From Bipolaris cookei (taxonomy: Eukaryota; Ascomycota; Dothideomycetes; Pleosporales; Pleosporaceae), in the NCBI GenBank assembly GCA_002286855.1, contig NRSV01000078.1:65349-129348 (forward strand): a stretch of DNA of 64,000 nucleotides, given 5' to 3'. Shown here in pieces: positions 1-10,532 of this stretch; position 1 is the stretch's first letter; the number at the start of each line of letters is the position of its first letter. The notes under the pieces were generated by a model that worked only from the letters and a program-made list of their open reading frames with translations, ran no database searches and was not told where the DNA came from. The position numbers and the translations under genes are program-made.

Positions 1-45
1 CGTGCATGTGTGCCGTGTGCTGTGCCCGGACTGACAAGTGTGCAG

Positions 46-800
46 GTGAATCGGCTGTCGGAAAGGTGCGCTAGCCTATCTCTCTACCATGAGTGCCATG
101 GGGACATGTACCAGAGCTAACCCGTCACAGTCGTCTCTAGTATTGCGCTTTGTCAAAGTAAGCATGCACAACAAGAAGCCCACTTGCACTCGCCGCTGAC
201 TATTGCAGGATCAATTCGACGATTACCGGGAGTCGACCATCGGCGCCGCCTTCCTCACCCAGACCATCGCCCTCGATGAAAATACAACGGTCAAGTTTGA
301 GATTTGGGATACCGCCGGCCAGGAGCGGTACAAGTCCCTTGCCCCCATGTACTACCGAAACGCAAACTGCGCCGTAGTCGTCTACGACATCACACAAGCT
401 GTAGGCATCTCTACGCTTTCGTCATGCACTAGGTACTGATACGCGCCAGGCATCCCTGGACAAGGCAAAGGCCTGGGTCAAGGAACTGCAGCGCCAAGCA
501 AACGAAAACATCATCATCGCCCTTGCCGGAAACAAGCTCGACTTGGTGACCGAGTCGCCTGACAAGCGCGCCATCTCGACGGCCGATGCCGAACAATATG
601 CCCGCGAAGCCGGTCTGCTCTTCTTTGAGACGTCTGCCAAGACGAGCGAGAACGTAAAGGAACTCTTCACAGCCATTGCCAAGAAGCTGCCCATTGACCA
701 GGCCGGCCCACGAAACCTGAGGCCAGGCCAGCAACGACCGGGCGTTAACCTGAGGCCAGAGGCCAACCAAACACAGGGCCCTGCCGGCTGCAACTGCTAG
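46..800 (+). CDS. rab5: Rab5-type small GTPase (5'-partial), four exons in window
   Basis: Exons 46-65, 131-157, 209-400 and 450-800; the first exon(s) lie left of the window. The product is a Rab5/Vps21/Ypt5-class GTPase, a family that controls early endosome tethering and fusion. Visible motifs are the P-loop (ESAVGKSS, split across the first two exons), a switch I region (DYRESTIGAAF), WDTAGQE (G3), GNKLDL (G4), ETSAK (G5) and a C-terminal CNC that would be doubly geranylgeranylated. Splice sites: acceptor tgcag at 45, donor gtgcgc at 66, acceptor cacag at 130, donor gtaagc at 158, acceptor tgcag at 208, donor gtaggc at 401, acceptor gccag at 449. All four junctions keep the frame, giving an uninterrupted Rab. 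Two exons are only 20 and 27 nt, so automatic gene callers would probably miss them. The Rab5 class is inferred from the effector region and the KAWVKELQRQA helix. Confidence 0.93.
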
Positions 801-2223
801 ACGGCTATGTAGGGCTGGCTATGGGAGTGTAGGCCTTGTATGGCGTGCATGGACTAGTGTGACCTGAAGTGGTTGCACACGTCTACTAGAACAACTACAT
901 ATGAGCTCGCTGTTGTGTTTCTTGTCGCGTCACCGTCTTCATTGTGGGACATGTCGGGCTTCTGGAGTAGGATCTGTTTTGATTGCAAGTTGACATGTGT
1001 TTTTAAGAGCAAATATTGGGGCTACCTGATTCTTTAATTAATGATTTCAAAATATCCCGCCCTCGACATTCGACACGTGTGTAGCAGACGATGGAAAGCA
1101 GTGCGCTGCTAGCGCGTAGTGACAATTCATGAGGAGACGATGTGCTAGTCAAGACTATAAGAGGTGGTGGGGGTCGACATTACTTGCATGACTGTAGAAA
1201 GCTTATCCACACGGAAACGAGGTAAGCACTAAACACATCTAGGGAGGCATCTTAACCCAACCTGAACCACAACCTCGATGATTATCCAATTCGGATATAT
1301 CTAAGATGGAACACACATGTGTATGTAGGCGAGATAAGACGATGGTGATGGCGGGGTGAAGCGCCATCCATGGCACGTGCTTCTCGTAACGAATCCACTT
1401 GGCCCAGACAGGCAGTTGAACCATGTAATTCATCCATACATAAGTAACCCAGCAGTCCAAATCTCCCGGTACTCGGTTTGCTGATGTGCCTAGTCTTCTC
1501 CCTCTATTGGGGGCACAAGACTTGAAACTAATAGCCAGTCCGACCGAGCCCATTGAGATTGAATCCAACACGCCCACTATTACAGCCATGTCGCGTGTCT
1601 GCAAGAAAAAAAAGGCCCCAAAGCTCGTCAGTGGCAATTTGGCTGCACACGAGCGGGAAGCCATCGCCAAGGACCCATTCACCTTCCAAGAGCAAATTAA
1701 GCACCCCAAGAGCAGCCCAAGCTCCGCAATCTAGTGGCTTGTTGTGCTTGTTTATCAGCAAAGCCTCGGGCTATGGCTTCCCAGCTTCCTTTTGCAGCAC
1801 TAGCGCCTCAATGCCCACAACTAAACGGCTGCAGGCACATCAACCTCTTTCGTACTTTCAACCACTTCGTCATGTCAACTTCATCCATGTGGCAGCGAAT
1901 CCCAATCCTCCATTGACCAGACCTGCCCTCTTCGTCATAGTGCGGCTGCAATACCCCGTACTTGCGCGAGCAGGGCCCGGTCTATTTGCCTCTACACGAC
2001 AAGAACGTAGCCAATGTCCGTCACCACAGCACGCGATCGGCATGCACCGAACATTCACCCTAGTTACCCTACCGTTTCGACGTAACCTCCAGCGACCACC
2101 ATGATGCCGCTCTAGTCATTTCTTGACGAGGCTTAAATAGCCCGCAAGTCCCCTCATGTCTCTAGATGCGCGCGTGTGCTGCTTCTTTGTCCTCGACACG
2201 TCCCTCCACCAGTCTTGCCCAAA
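801..2223. other. Intergenic region, no supported gene
   Basis: This is the 3' flank of the Rab gene and the 5' flank of the peptidase gene. Open frames exist (for example 1553-2104 on +), but their translations are low-complexity and basic without a recognisable domain. The last 100 bp are pyrimidine-rich, as expected for a fungal promoter and leader in front of the ATG at 2224. Confidence 0.6.
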
Positions 2224-4124
2224 ATGCAGATCTTTGCCTCTGTTCTCTTGACTGCTGCCGCCGCCCGGGAGGCCTTTGCCTCTCCCGTCCAGGCTCGGTC
2301 CCCTTATCTTGTCAAGGAAACACACCCTTCGCCCCGAGGATGGACCAGGCTTGATCGTGCACACGGTGGAAAGACGATTCAACTGCAAATTGGTCTTAAG
2401 CAAGGCCGATTTGACGAGCTTGATCGCCATCTTCAAGAGGGTATGTTTGTCATGACCTATCATTTAGAAACCCAACCCATTCAATGAGCTCACATGTCAC
2501 AGTCTCTGACCCTGACCATGACCGTTATGGCCACCACCTCAGCGCCGATGAAGTGAATAAGCTCGTTGCACCTAGCTCGGAAACCCATGACTTGGTTCAC
2601 GAATGGCTTCGCGAGAACGGCATCAGCACTGAAAACCTGGCCTACAGCTCCGCCAAGGACTGGATCATCGTTCATCTACCCATTGAGATGGTCGAAAGCT
2701 TGCTTGATACCGAGTACCACACCTACAAGCACAAGGATGGCTCCCTTGTCGCACGTACCACCTCGTGGTCTCTCCCGCGTCACTTGCACGATCACATTGA
2801 TACCGTTCAGCCGACTACCTCTTTCTTCCGTGGTGCGGCTAACGAGGCGACCTATATCAACGAGGTTGCTGAAGTGCCTGCGAGCTACAAAACACCCTCA
2901 GACGCTTCCATCTCTGCTGTCTGTAACGTGACCTCTGTCACACCAGAGTGCTTCCAAACTCTTTACAAAACCAAGTGGTATGAGACCAAGGCCAGCAGCA
3001 AGAACAGTGTTAGCTTTACCAACTACCTTGGCGAGATTCCTATCCGTCCAGACACCAAGCTGTTCCTGGAAAAATACCAACCCGCAGCTGTTTCACAAGC
3101 CTACGATTTCAAGGCAATCACTATTGACAACGGCCCTGCCCAAGATGGTCCCTTGACAGCCAACCAGTCCACCGCTGGCATCAGCATGGAAGCCAACCTA
3201 GACGTGCAAGCTATTTCTGGAATAAGCTACAAGACGCCCATCACCTCATTCTCAACGGGCGGCTCGCCTCCTTTCAATCCAGACATTAACACGCCAACAA
3301 ACACCAACGAACCCTACCTTGTCTGGGTCAACTGGCTCCTGAACCAACGCTCCATTCCCCGCATCATTTCCACTTCTTATGGTGATGATGAGCAAACCAT
3401 CCCCCGCTCCTACGCCGAGCGTGTATGCCGCCAATTCGCCCAAGTCGGTGCACGAGGAACAACTCTCTTTTTCTCCTCAGGTGACCACGGCGTCGGCAGC
3501 ACAAACAAATGCTACACCAACGATGGCAAGAACAAGTACCAATTCTTGCCTTCATTCCCCGCTTCCTGCCCATATGTCACTGCCGTTGGAGCAACCATGA
3601 ACTTTGAGCCAGAGGAGAGCGCATACCGCCCTTCGCGCAACACATCTGCCGGTTTCCGTGACCTCTACTCTAGTGGCAGCGGCTTCAGCAACTACTTTGC
3701 CCGCCCCTCGTACCAAGATGGTGTTGTGCCCAAGTACGTCAAGAGCCTCGGCGACAAATACGAGGGCCTATACAACAAGACTGGTCGTGGATACCCAGAT
3801 CTCTCTGCCCAGGGTCTCTACTTTGCCTACTTCTGGAACGGCACCGAGGGCACCATTTCCGGTACTTCAGCTTCTTGCCCCTTGACTTCTGGTATCTTTT
3901 CGCTCGTCAACGATGCCCTGCTCGCCTCTGGCAAGCCCGCGCTTGGCTTCTTGAACCCCTGGCTGTACAAGAAGGGACACAAGGGCCTTACCGACGTCAA
4001 GAAGGGATTCAGCTACGGATGTAACGTTCAGGGTTTTCCCGTTACTGAGGGCTGGGATCCTGTCACGGGATTCGGTACGCCTGATTTCCCCAAGCTGCTC
4101 AAGCTTGCTGGTGCAGACAAGTAA
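2224..4124 (+). CDS. Secreted sedolisin-family (S53) tripeptidyl peptidase
   Basis: Two exons, 2224-2440 and 2503-4124 (donor gtatgt, acceptor tcacag), give a predicted 612 aa. Residues 1 to about 20 look like a signal peptide (MQIFASVLLTAAAA). A pro-kumamolisin-like propeptide follows, then the sedolisin catalytic domain. The family catalytic residues are visible: Glu302 and Asp306 in MEANLDVQ, the oxyanion Asp400 in SSGDHG, and Ser528 in SGTSASCP. The C-terminal Ca2+-site region is suggested by LTDVKKG and VTGFGTPDF. Fungal sedolisins are acid-active tripeptidyl peptidases or endopeptidases that digest external protein; N-glycosylation sequons (NVT, NTS, NKT, NGT) agree with secretion. Length is normal for the family. 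It could be a SedB-D type tripeptidyl peptidase or an aorsin-type endopeptidase; the subgroup cannot be fixed by eye. Confidence 0.93.
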
Positions 4125-4479
4125 TGTAATTCTTCTTTTAATGAGGCGGGGAACCCTTTAGACATGGAAAGAAGAAGTGTCTATATGTATATATGAGTAT
4201 ATTCATCATGACTAGCTTATGCTATGTATGTAATCAATAAATGAAATCAATCATGACATGTTTTTCCAAATCGTGTTCTGTATCATGATCTATTGTTCCA
4301 AATGCAACAAATGCAGTTCACTTCGTCATTGGGTTAATATATCAGCCATTTTTCAACTCGCACCACCTTAAACCCCCAGCTTTTTCATAAGGCATATTCG
4401 TTGAGCGTTTGATCGTGACAGAGGGACATGTTCTCGACAATTTTAGTCCAAGGCGTGGGTAAGCAAACCATGAACATGG
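4125..4479. other. Convergent 3' intergenic spacer
   Basis: AT-rich 3' flanks of the converging peptidase (+) and exchanger (-) genes. A polyadenylation-like aataaa lies near 4235. No gene seen. Confidence 0.6.
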
Positions 4480-6130
4480 CTACTGTATCCCATTCGAAGT
4501 AGCAACGTCAGGGTTGGGATAGTACCACGCTGCCACAGCTACAATGACGTAGACAATCTGTTTAAGCATTGAGAGATTAGCAAAATGATAGCTTGAACAC
4601 AGTAGCAAACAAAAAATAGAACACTTACAATCAACATGGCGCCCTCAAGGTAATTCGACTCGCCGTCACGGAGGAAGTTTCCAACCACAACAATGGACAA
4701 GACGAGCAAGACAATCATGAATATTTCAAAGTTGAGATCCATATCCTTGCCCATGAACCAGCCTACAATGACAACAAGCGGGGCATTGAAAAGAGCCGTT
4801 TGGATCGAGGGTCCGATGCAGTGGAAGAGAGCGAAGTTCTATTTGCAGTCAGCACACAATGCATCTCAGAACTGGAGATTAAAAAAAAATACAACATACA
4901 ATCTGTCCATCCCACGCCTCATCAATGGCAGTAAGATGTTCTGCTGCCTTTTCAACCAGTGGAAGCAAAATCAGACCAAGGAACTGATCGGGAACACCAG
5001 ACTCGACAACGTCTTCGATGCGCTCGACGAGGAAGACGGCGAGCAGCGTGACAATGGCTAGGGAAAAGGTAATAGCGATGAGACATTCCGTCATTGTGAA
5101 TTTGGGCTTGGCAACATCTTCATGGTGGTCCAGGTCCCGGTGCTCGTCGGCTTCTAGTACTTCATCGAAGATGGAGTGCTGCGAGCGGGCGTTATAGAAG
5201 ATGAAGCTTGCACACGTTAGCACCAGACATTTACCGCGGCTTGGCAACTTACATGAAGAAAGCGACGATGAGGAGAATCGACGTCACCTGACTGATCTTG
5301 AGGACGTTGTGTTGCAAGATCTTCTCAGTAAATTCATGATGCTTTGATGCTTTTTCTACAGCTGAGCCCTTGAGCGCAGAGTAGTAGGCGCTGGGGATGA
5401 GGAGACCAAAACCGGCGACTAGCAACAGGCCGCTTCCGACCTCGCTAATGGCAGCGTGGAACTTTTGGCTCGCCTGTCTCAAACCTCCGACAAAGAAACA
5501 GCTATTTTGTACAATATCAGCATAATGTTTTATATCTTGGGGGGGGTTGGGGGATACTCACAGTCCAAGGCAGAGCAGCAAGTTGGTAAGAATGGAGCCC
5601 AGAATGGCAGCCTGAATAACAGGAATAAGGTTCCCATGCTCCGACGACCCATGCTCCGAGTTATGTTTCGCAATAAGAATGATAAACAGGATGATTTCAA
5701 CAATGGACCCAAACGCCGTTTCGATCAGGATACCAGACACCTTGGGCATCTTCCGTGCAAATTCCTGACCCGCAAAACCAAGAAGATTGGCCGCGGGCAC
5801 CATGGCAATGTAGCTGGTTGCGAAAACGGCAAGTGGAAGGCCCGGGGCCGCAAAGTGGAGGACAATGGCGACAACGACAAAGGGCCAGAGCAAGTTGGTG
5901 TACTTTGCAGCATTGCTGCCAGACCGCCATGCGACGTTGATGAAATGAGACAAATGGAAGCCCCGGCGTCCACTCTCACCATCCGGATGGATGTGTTCGG
6001 GGATAATGCCGTGCACGGCTCCTAGCAGAGGCACCGATTCAGACTGCCTGCCATTGTTGCTACGGTGGTGATCGTACAGCACGCGCGACACGTTGTGCGA
6101 GTTATCATGCCCATGGTGGTTGGAAGGCAT
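4480..6130 (-). CDS. Ca2+/H+ exchanger-like (CaCA superfamily) membrane protein
   Basis: Five exons on the minus strand: 6130-5562, 5501-5253, 5206-4900, 4838-4629 and 4557-4480. All introns have GT..AG ends and the frame is kept throughout, giving a predicted 470 aa. The first ATG of the frame is at 6130. A hydrophilic His/Ser-rich N-terminus of about 60 residues precedes roughly ten hydrophobic segments. The two alpha-repeats of the Ca2+:cation antiporter fold can be seen: repeat 1 around ETAFGSIVEIILF and ILGSILTNLLLCLG, repeat 2 around LLPLVEKAAEHLTAID and GPSIQTALFNAPLVV. Acidic residues in both repeats are the expected ion ligands. The closest match is the fungal vacuolar Vcx1/CAX group, but the repeats differ from the textbook GNAVEH form, so transport specificity (Ca2+, Mn2+ or other) is an inference. 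Confidence 0.88.
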
Positions 6131-8057
6131 GATGCCGGATTGCAAAAGTGAAATGAAACTTCAGCAGAAAAATAAAAGACTCTCAAGAGATACCAGCAAA
6201 CGCGTACAATTGAGGTTGAAGCAGTGGTGTGGAGAGATGGAGATGGAGACGGGAGCTTAGGAGCTGCACGTCTGTGTTGGCGGGGATAGCCGCCACGACT
6301 CGCGACTTTTTTGCCCAGCCCGCCGTGGCTGAGAGGCTGGGCACAGACGGAAAACAAGGCGACACCGCTATTCTTGAAACAGTATTATCATATTCAGTGG
6401 ACCAGCATAAGTACCAGGTGGAGCTATTGGATATCTTTTACGTTTGAGGTATTAAATTGGGTTTGAGGCCCGGCAATATCTGCAGCTCCGACTTGCCAGC
6501 GCTTTTGCAACCTGGTGGAACAACTACCGGGATAAGTGTGGCTTCAATGACGACTCTTCCATTCCCATCATCACTATACTTTATTCGATCAGTCTGGTAG
6601 TAAGCATGCGGACTAGACCCAATACAACGTGGGGAACTATCATAGGATGGTCTTATTCCGGCCTCACGCGTAAAGCCCCTGCGCAACATCATGTCCTCGG
6701 TCGATCACAGCTCCATTCAGATGGCTTGCGTACTTCCGGAAAGCGTAAGAATATGCTGTATCTTTTGCCTTTAGATTTTCCAATGTGTGTTTGTCACGGA
6801 GCAACAGACTGCGGAAGCAAGTAGCAGTCTTGGTTACTGGAGGTTGATTGGATTTCACTAGCTTGATGCGATAATTATTTAACTGGAAGTAGTAATGTGC
6901 TGCCCTGATGACGTCATTGATCGATCCTCAAGTCTGCGTCTCCGGGTCACAAATTGCGAAAAAAAAGAATGAGATTGGGAGTGAAAGATGTAATGAGTAA
7001 GAGATAACATGAGTGCAACTGAATGACAAAATTACAGATACCGACATGAGATGTTATAAGCATAAGGGAGAAAAGAATTTCGTCCAGTTGTAGACACAAA
7101 TGAGGAATGTACCTCTTCTATGAAATAAACTCCTGACCCACCAATTTTACATCGAGTAAAAGGAAAATCTGAGCTTCAAAATTTCTGTACTCATAGTTGT
7201 TCCCTCTGCGACAGTCGTTCAATATAGAGGATGTGTGAGGATTTTCGACCTTGGCTTTCCCGGACGCATGTATAGGGATACCATGACCTTCTTCGCTGCC
7301 ATAATCCTTGGATGTGCTGGCTAGGGGTTGTCTTCTATTCTGTTGCTACCGAATTTATATAGGAAAAATATTCATAGGAGCGGGCCTGTAAAATCAGATG
7401 CTGAAAGCGCGATGGTCGAAAGAAATCAACTCAGGTATAGGTCGGTGGAGACGTAATGGCACGAATTCGCTATGAGACTACTATTGCAAAAGCTTGAAAT
7501 TACGACGAACGGCTTTCACGATGGCCAGATATGAGAAATAAAATGTATTAAATATGACTGGTGGATAAACCGGGGAAGTAAGCTTATTAGTTAGCGAAAA
7601 CATTGTTTGCCACTGAGCTGCTCAGAAAATCCTTGGAAACGTTCAATAACTGAGCTTTATTAGGAAGACTATATAGGCGTTAGGCAGCACGTATGAGGGT
7701 AGTTGGAATGTCTCGAAGACCGGTGTTAGATACGCGGTTTGTTGTTCAAGATAGATGTATTGCTTAGTATCGTCAGATCAGCTAGTGTGGCCGTTGCATT
7801 AGTGAATCAAGAGGATATAAATACAACGTATGACCAGTAAGATAAAGTGTCGGGACTTTGGAGCAAGTAGCAAGTGAAAAAGAAGCGGAAACAAACCTTC
7901 CCCGTACTTATCCCCGAACATACAACATCCCCACTTATCCCATCTTCGATAAGTCTCATATGCCCAAGTTGTTCACTTTCATCATGACAGATTCCCTTTA
8001 CATCTCATACTCTCTTCATGAAACTTACCTGAAATCATTCCGACAACATTAACTTCA
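6131..8057. other. Long AT-rich intergenic region
   Basis: About 1.9 kb between divergent genes. No open frame with a recognisable product; the longest are under 90 codons. It holds the 5' flank of the exchanger gene, a perfect TGACGTCA box at 6909-6916, and the leader of the hydrolase gene, with a pyrimidine-rich tract and cca-tcttc motifs just before 8058. Confidence 0.6.
6909..6916. promoter_or_regulatory. Perfect CRE/ATF palindrome TGACGTCA
   Basis: The 8 bp palindrome TGACGTCA is the established binding site of CREB/ATF-type bZIP factors (Atf1/AtfA in fungi). It lies about 780 bp upstream of the exchanger start and about 1.1 kb upstream of the hydrolase start, so a role for either gene is only a possibility. 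Confidence 0.35.
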
Positions 8058-9971
8058 ATGACCCGCACGCTTCGTATTGCAGCAGCACAGGTCGGCGCCG
8101 TGCATCGCAGCGACGACCGCCAAAAGACCTTATCACGGCTCATCGCAATACTCGAAGACGCCGCTTCCCAAGGCGCACAAATAGTCCTGTTTCCCGAATG
8201 CACCTTTATAACATTCTTCCCTCGCTACCTAATCACCAATAAAGAGGAGCTCGAATCATTCTTCGAGCACGGCGACATCACCACGGCAGATAGCACCAAG
8301 GGTATTTTCGAAAAGGCAAGAGGGCTAGGTGTAGACATCTGCATCGGGTTCGCAGAAGCAACGGGCGAGAATGAGTATTACAATACTTGTATCTACTATC
8401 ATGCCAAGTCTGGGTCTGTCCTATCCAAGTACCGCAAGGTAGATTTACCAGGAGACGTTGAGCCCTTTCCCGACCCGGACGCTGTCAATCAACTAGAAAA
8501 GCGATATTTCAAGCCTAGAAACCTGGGTTTCCATGCATTTCGTGTGCCGGATCTAACAGAAAACACAATTGACCAAGGAGAACCAATATTGGGGATGATG
8601 ATATGTAACGATAGACGGTGGGCAGAAGCATGGCGATGTCTTGGTCTCCAGGGTGTAGAAGTGGTGTTTGTAGGGTTCAATACTCCAGGTTATGCGCCGC
8701 ACATGTGGGGCACAGATTCAAGCCCACAGGAAGCGCATGCTGATGCCATCTTCCAGCACAAGTTGGTCATGCAGGCGCATTCATACACGAACTCTTGCTT
8801 CTCGGTTAGCGCGGCACGATGTGGCTTGGATGATGGCAAATATGATCTTGTGGGGGGTTCGACAATCGTTGGACCTGATGGGAAGATCATAGTCGAGAGT
8901 GAGACGGAGGAAGACGTAATCATTGCGGATTGTGATCTCAATCGGTGTGTACCGGGGAAAACGCGAACATTTGATTTCGCCAGACATCGACAAACGGAAC
9001 ACTATAGTATCTTGACTTCACAAACAGGAGTGATTGAGCCACCCAGACTTGCGGTGCCTAGCGAAACCAACGACAAAAAGAATGATTCAACAAATGTCAC
9101 TCACACGGCAGGAATGAAATCCGTAACTGGCACCCCTTCATCCCGCCAAATCCGCATCCTACTCTGCAACCCCAACACCACAGCATCAATGACAAACGCC
9201 TGCCTGAACATGCTCAAATCAACACTCCCACCCGACGTAGCAGTCCACGGCTTCACCGCACCCCAGCCCGCACCATCTGCCATTGAGGGTAACTTCGACA
9301 ACATCATGTCCGCCGCAGCATCAGCTCGAGCAATCATACCCATAGCAGACCAATATGAAGCCTTCCTCGTTGCATGCTACAGCGACCACGCTCTAACCAA
9401 GATGCTAAGAGAAGAGCTATCTCAGCCCATCATCGGCATAATGGAAGCATCACTATATGCCGCTCGTACACTCGGCAGCCGCTTTGGTATCATAGCTACA
9501 TCACAGCGCTCCAGGCACACGCTCGCCGACGCTGTGAAAAACTACGGACTAGATTCTTTCTGCGTGGGCGTGCGCAGCTGCAACTTGGGTGTGCTTGAGT
9601 TGGAGACCAAGGATGAAAAGGACGTTTTGAATATCATGTGCGGTGTTGCGCGGGAGCTTGTCGCCGATGGAGCAGATGCGTTGGCGCTTGGGTGTGCGGG
9701 TATGACGAATATGAAGATTGCGGTTGAGAAGGCGGTGGGAGTCGATGTACAGGTGGTTGATGGGGTACTGGCGGGTGTGCAGCATCTTGCTGGTTTGTGT
9801 AGATTTGGGTCGCGAACAGCGAAAAGAGGCATGTATGCCAGCTCTTCTGCTGGTCGGCAGCGTAGAGGTCAGGATTGGTATTACCTGTTGGATAGTAGAA
9901 GCAATGGATCGTGTAGACATTTTTGGCTGTTGGGCCTTGTATTAAGGATGAGAACGAGAAAACATAGCTAG
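8058..9971 (+). CDS. Fusion protein: N-carbamoyl-amino-acid hydrolase-like nitrilase + Asp/Glu/hydantoin racemase
   Basis: One uninterrupted 637-codon frame starting at ATG 8058. Residues 1 to about 310 form a carbon-nitrogen hydrolase domain of the N-carbamoyl-D-amino-acid amidohydrolase type. The nitrilase triad is visible at Glu47 (FPECTF), Lys127 (KYRKVDLPGD) and Cys183 (MMICNDRRW). After a linker of about 50 residues, a second domain (about 364-595) has the Asp/Glu/hydantoin racemase pattern: an N-terminal CNPNT motif and both expected catalytic cysteines, Cys440 (VACYSDHAL) and Cys546 (LGCAGMT). Racemases of this family invert 5-substituted hydantoins or related compounds; carbamoylases release the free amino acid, CO2 and ammonia. 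A cytosolic enzyme doing two linked steps is inferred. The last roughly 40 residues are basic and unlike either family, so the true end may involve an intron or a sequencing or evolutionary frameshift near 9835. Confidence 0.9.
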   Translation: MTRTLRIAAAQVGAVHRSDDRQKTLSRLIAILEDAASQGAQIVLFPECTFITFFPRYLITNKEELESFFEHGDITTADSTKGIFEKARGLGVDICIGFAEATGENEYYNTCIYYHAKSGSVLSKYRKVDLPGDVEPFPDPDAVNQLEKRYFKPRNLGFHAFRVPDLTENTIDQGEPILGMMICNDRRWAEAWRCLGLQGVEVVFVGFNTPGYAPHMWGTDSSPQEAHADAIFQHKLVMQAHSYTNSCFSVSAARCGLDDGKYDLVGGSTIVGPDGKIIVESETEEDVIIADCDLNRCVPGKTRTFDFARHRQTEHYSILTSQTGVIEPPRLAVPSETNDKKNDSTNVTHTAGMKSVTGTPSSRQIRILLCNPNTTASMTNACLNMLKSTLPPDVAVHGFTAPQPAPSAIEGNFDNIMSAAASARAIIPIADQYEAFLVACYSDHALTKMLREELSQPIIGIMEASLYAARTLGSRFGIIATSQRSRHTLADAVKNYGLDSFCVGVRSCNLGVLELETKDEKDVLNIMCGVARELVADGADALALGCAGMTNMKIAVEKAVGVDVQVVDGVLAGVQHLAGLCRFGSRTAKRGMYASSSAGRQRRGQDWYYLLDSRSNGSCRHFWLLGLVLRMRTRKHS

Positions 9972-10532
9972 ATTGATATCATGACAATGATGCCGACATG
10001 AACAACAGACCTAAACATCTCAATCTGGGACAAAAAACGATGAGTAAGCAGTAGGTGGGTGTGTGACAACAACTTTTGTTGGTGTCATAGTACAGACGCA
10101 CGGGCATTGTTCTTAATGAGGCAGGCGAAGTGACCGGCCATGGTACCCATGCAGGCGGATTCGTATACAAACTCTTGTTTCGACTGCAATACAACGGTGG
10201 GCTTGAAGGAACAACACAGTGTGTAAAAAAAGGGGGTATTAAATTGTATCCTCTACGGAAATAAAGAAAAAGAACAAGCCTTGACTCCTAAACAATGCCG
10301 TGTGATGTGATGCAATGCGACGCCCAAACAACCAAATTATGCAAGTGAGGGGTATCCTACGATCAGAATGCGGAAAACAGATGAAACAGAAAAGTAAAAA
10401 AGGGTTAAAGGGTTAAAGGTTCGCTACAAAAAGGTACGCAACTTAAGATAAGGGGAAAAGCAAATCGAAGCTAGCCACCTTACAACCACTAGCTACTAGC
10501 CATGCCCAGCATGTTCTGTATGAGATGGACAT
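9972..10532. other. Intergenic region with a short relic of the upstream gene
   Basis: No open gene. Positions 10149-10182 match 8769-8802 inside the hydrolase gene at 29 of 34 bases, four of the five differences being transitions. The rest is A-rich sequence and the 3' flank of the minus-strand gene that ends at 10533. Confidence 0.5.

Noticed and set aside
1553..2104. 183-codon plus-strand open frame before the sedolisin gene
   Set aside because: Low-complexity Ser/Pro/Arg-rich translation without a domain, no supporting splice or promoter structure; it lies in the promoter region of the peptidase.
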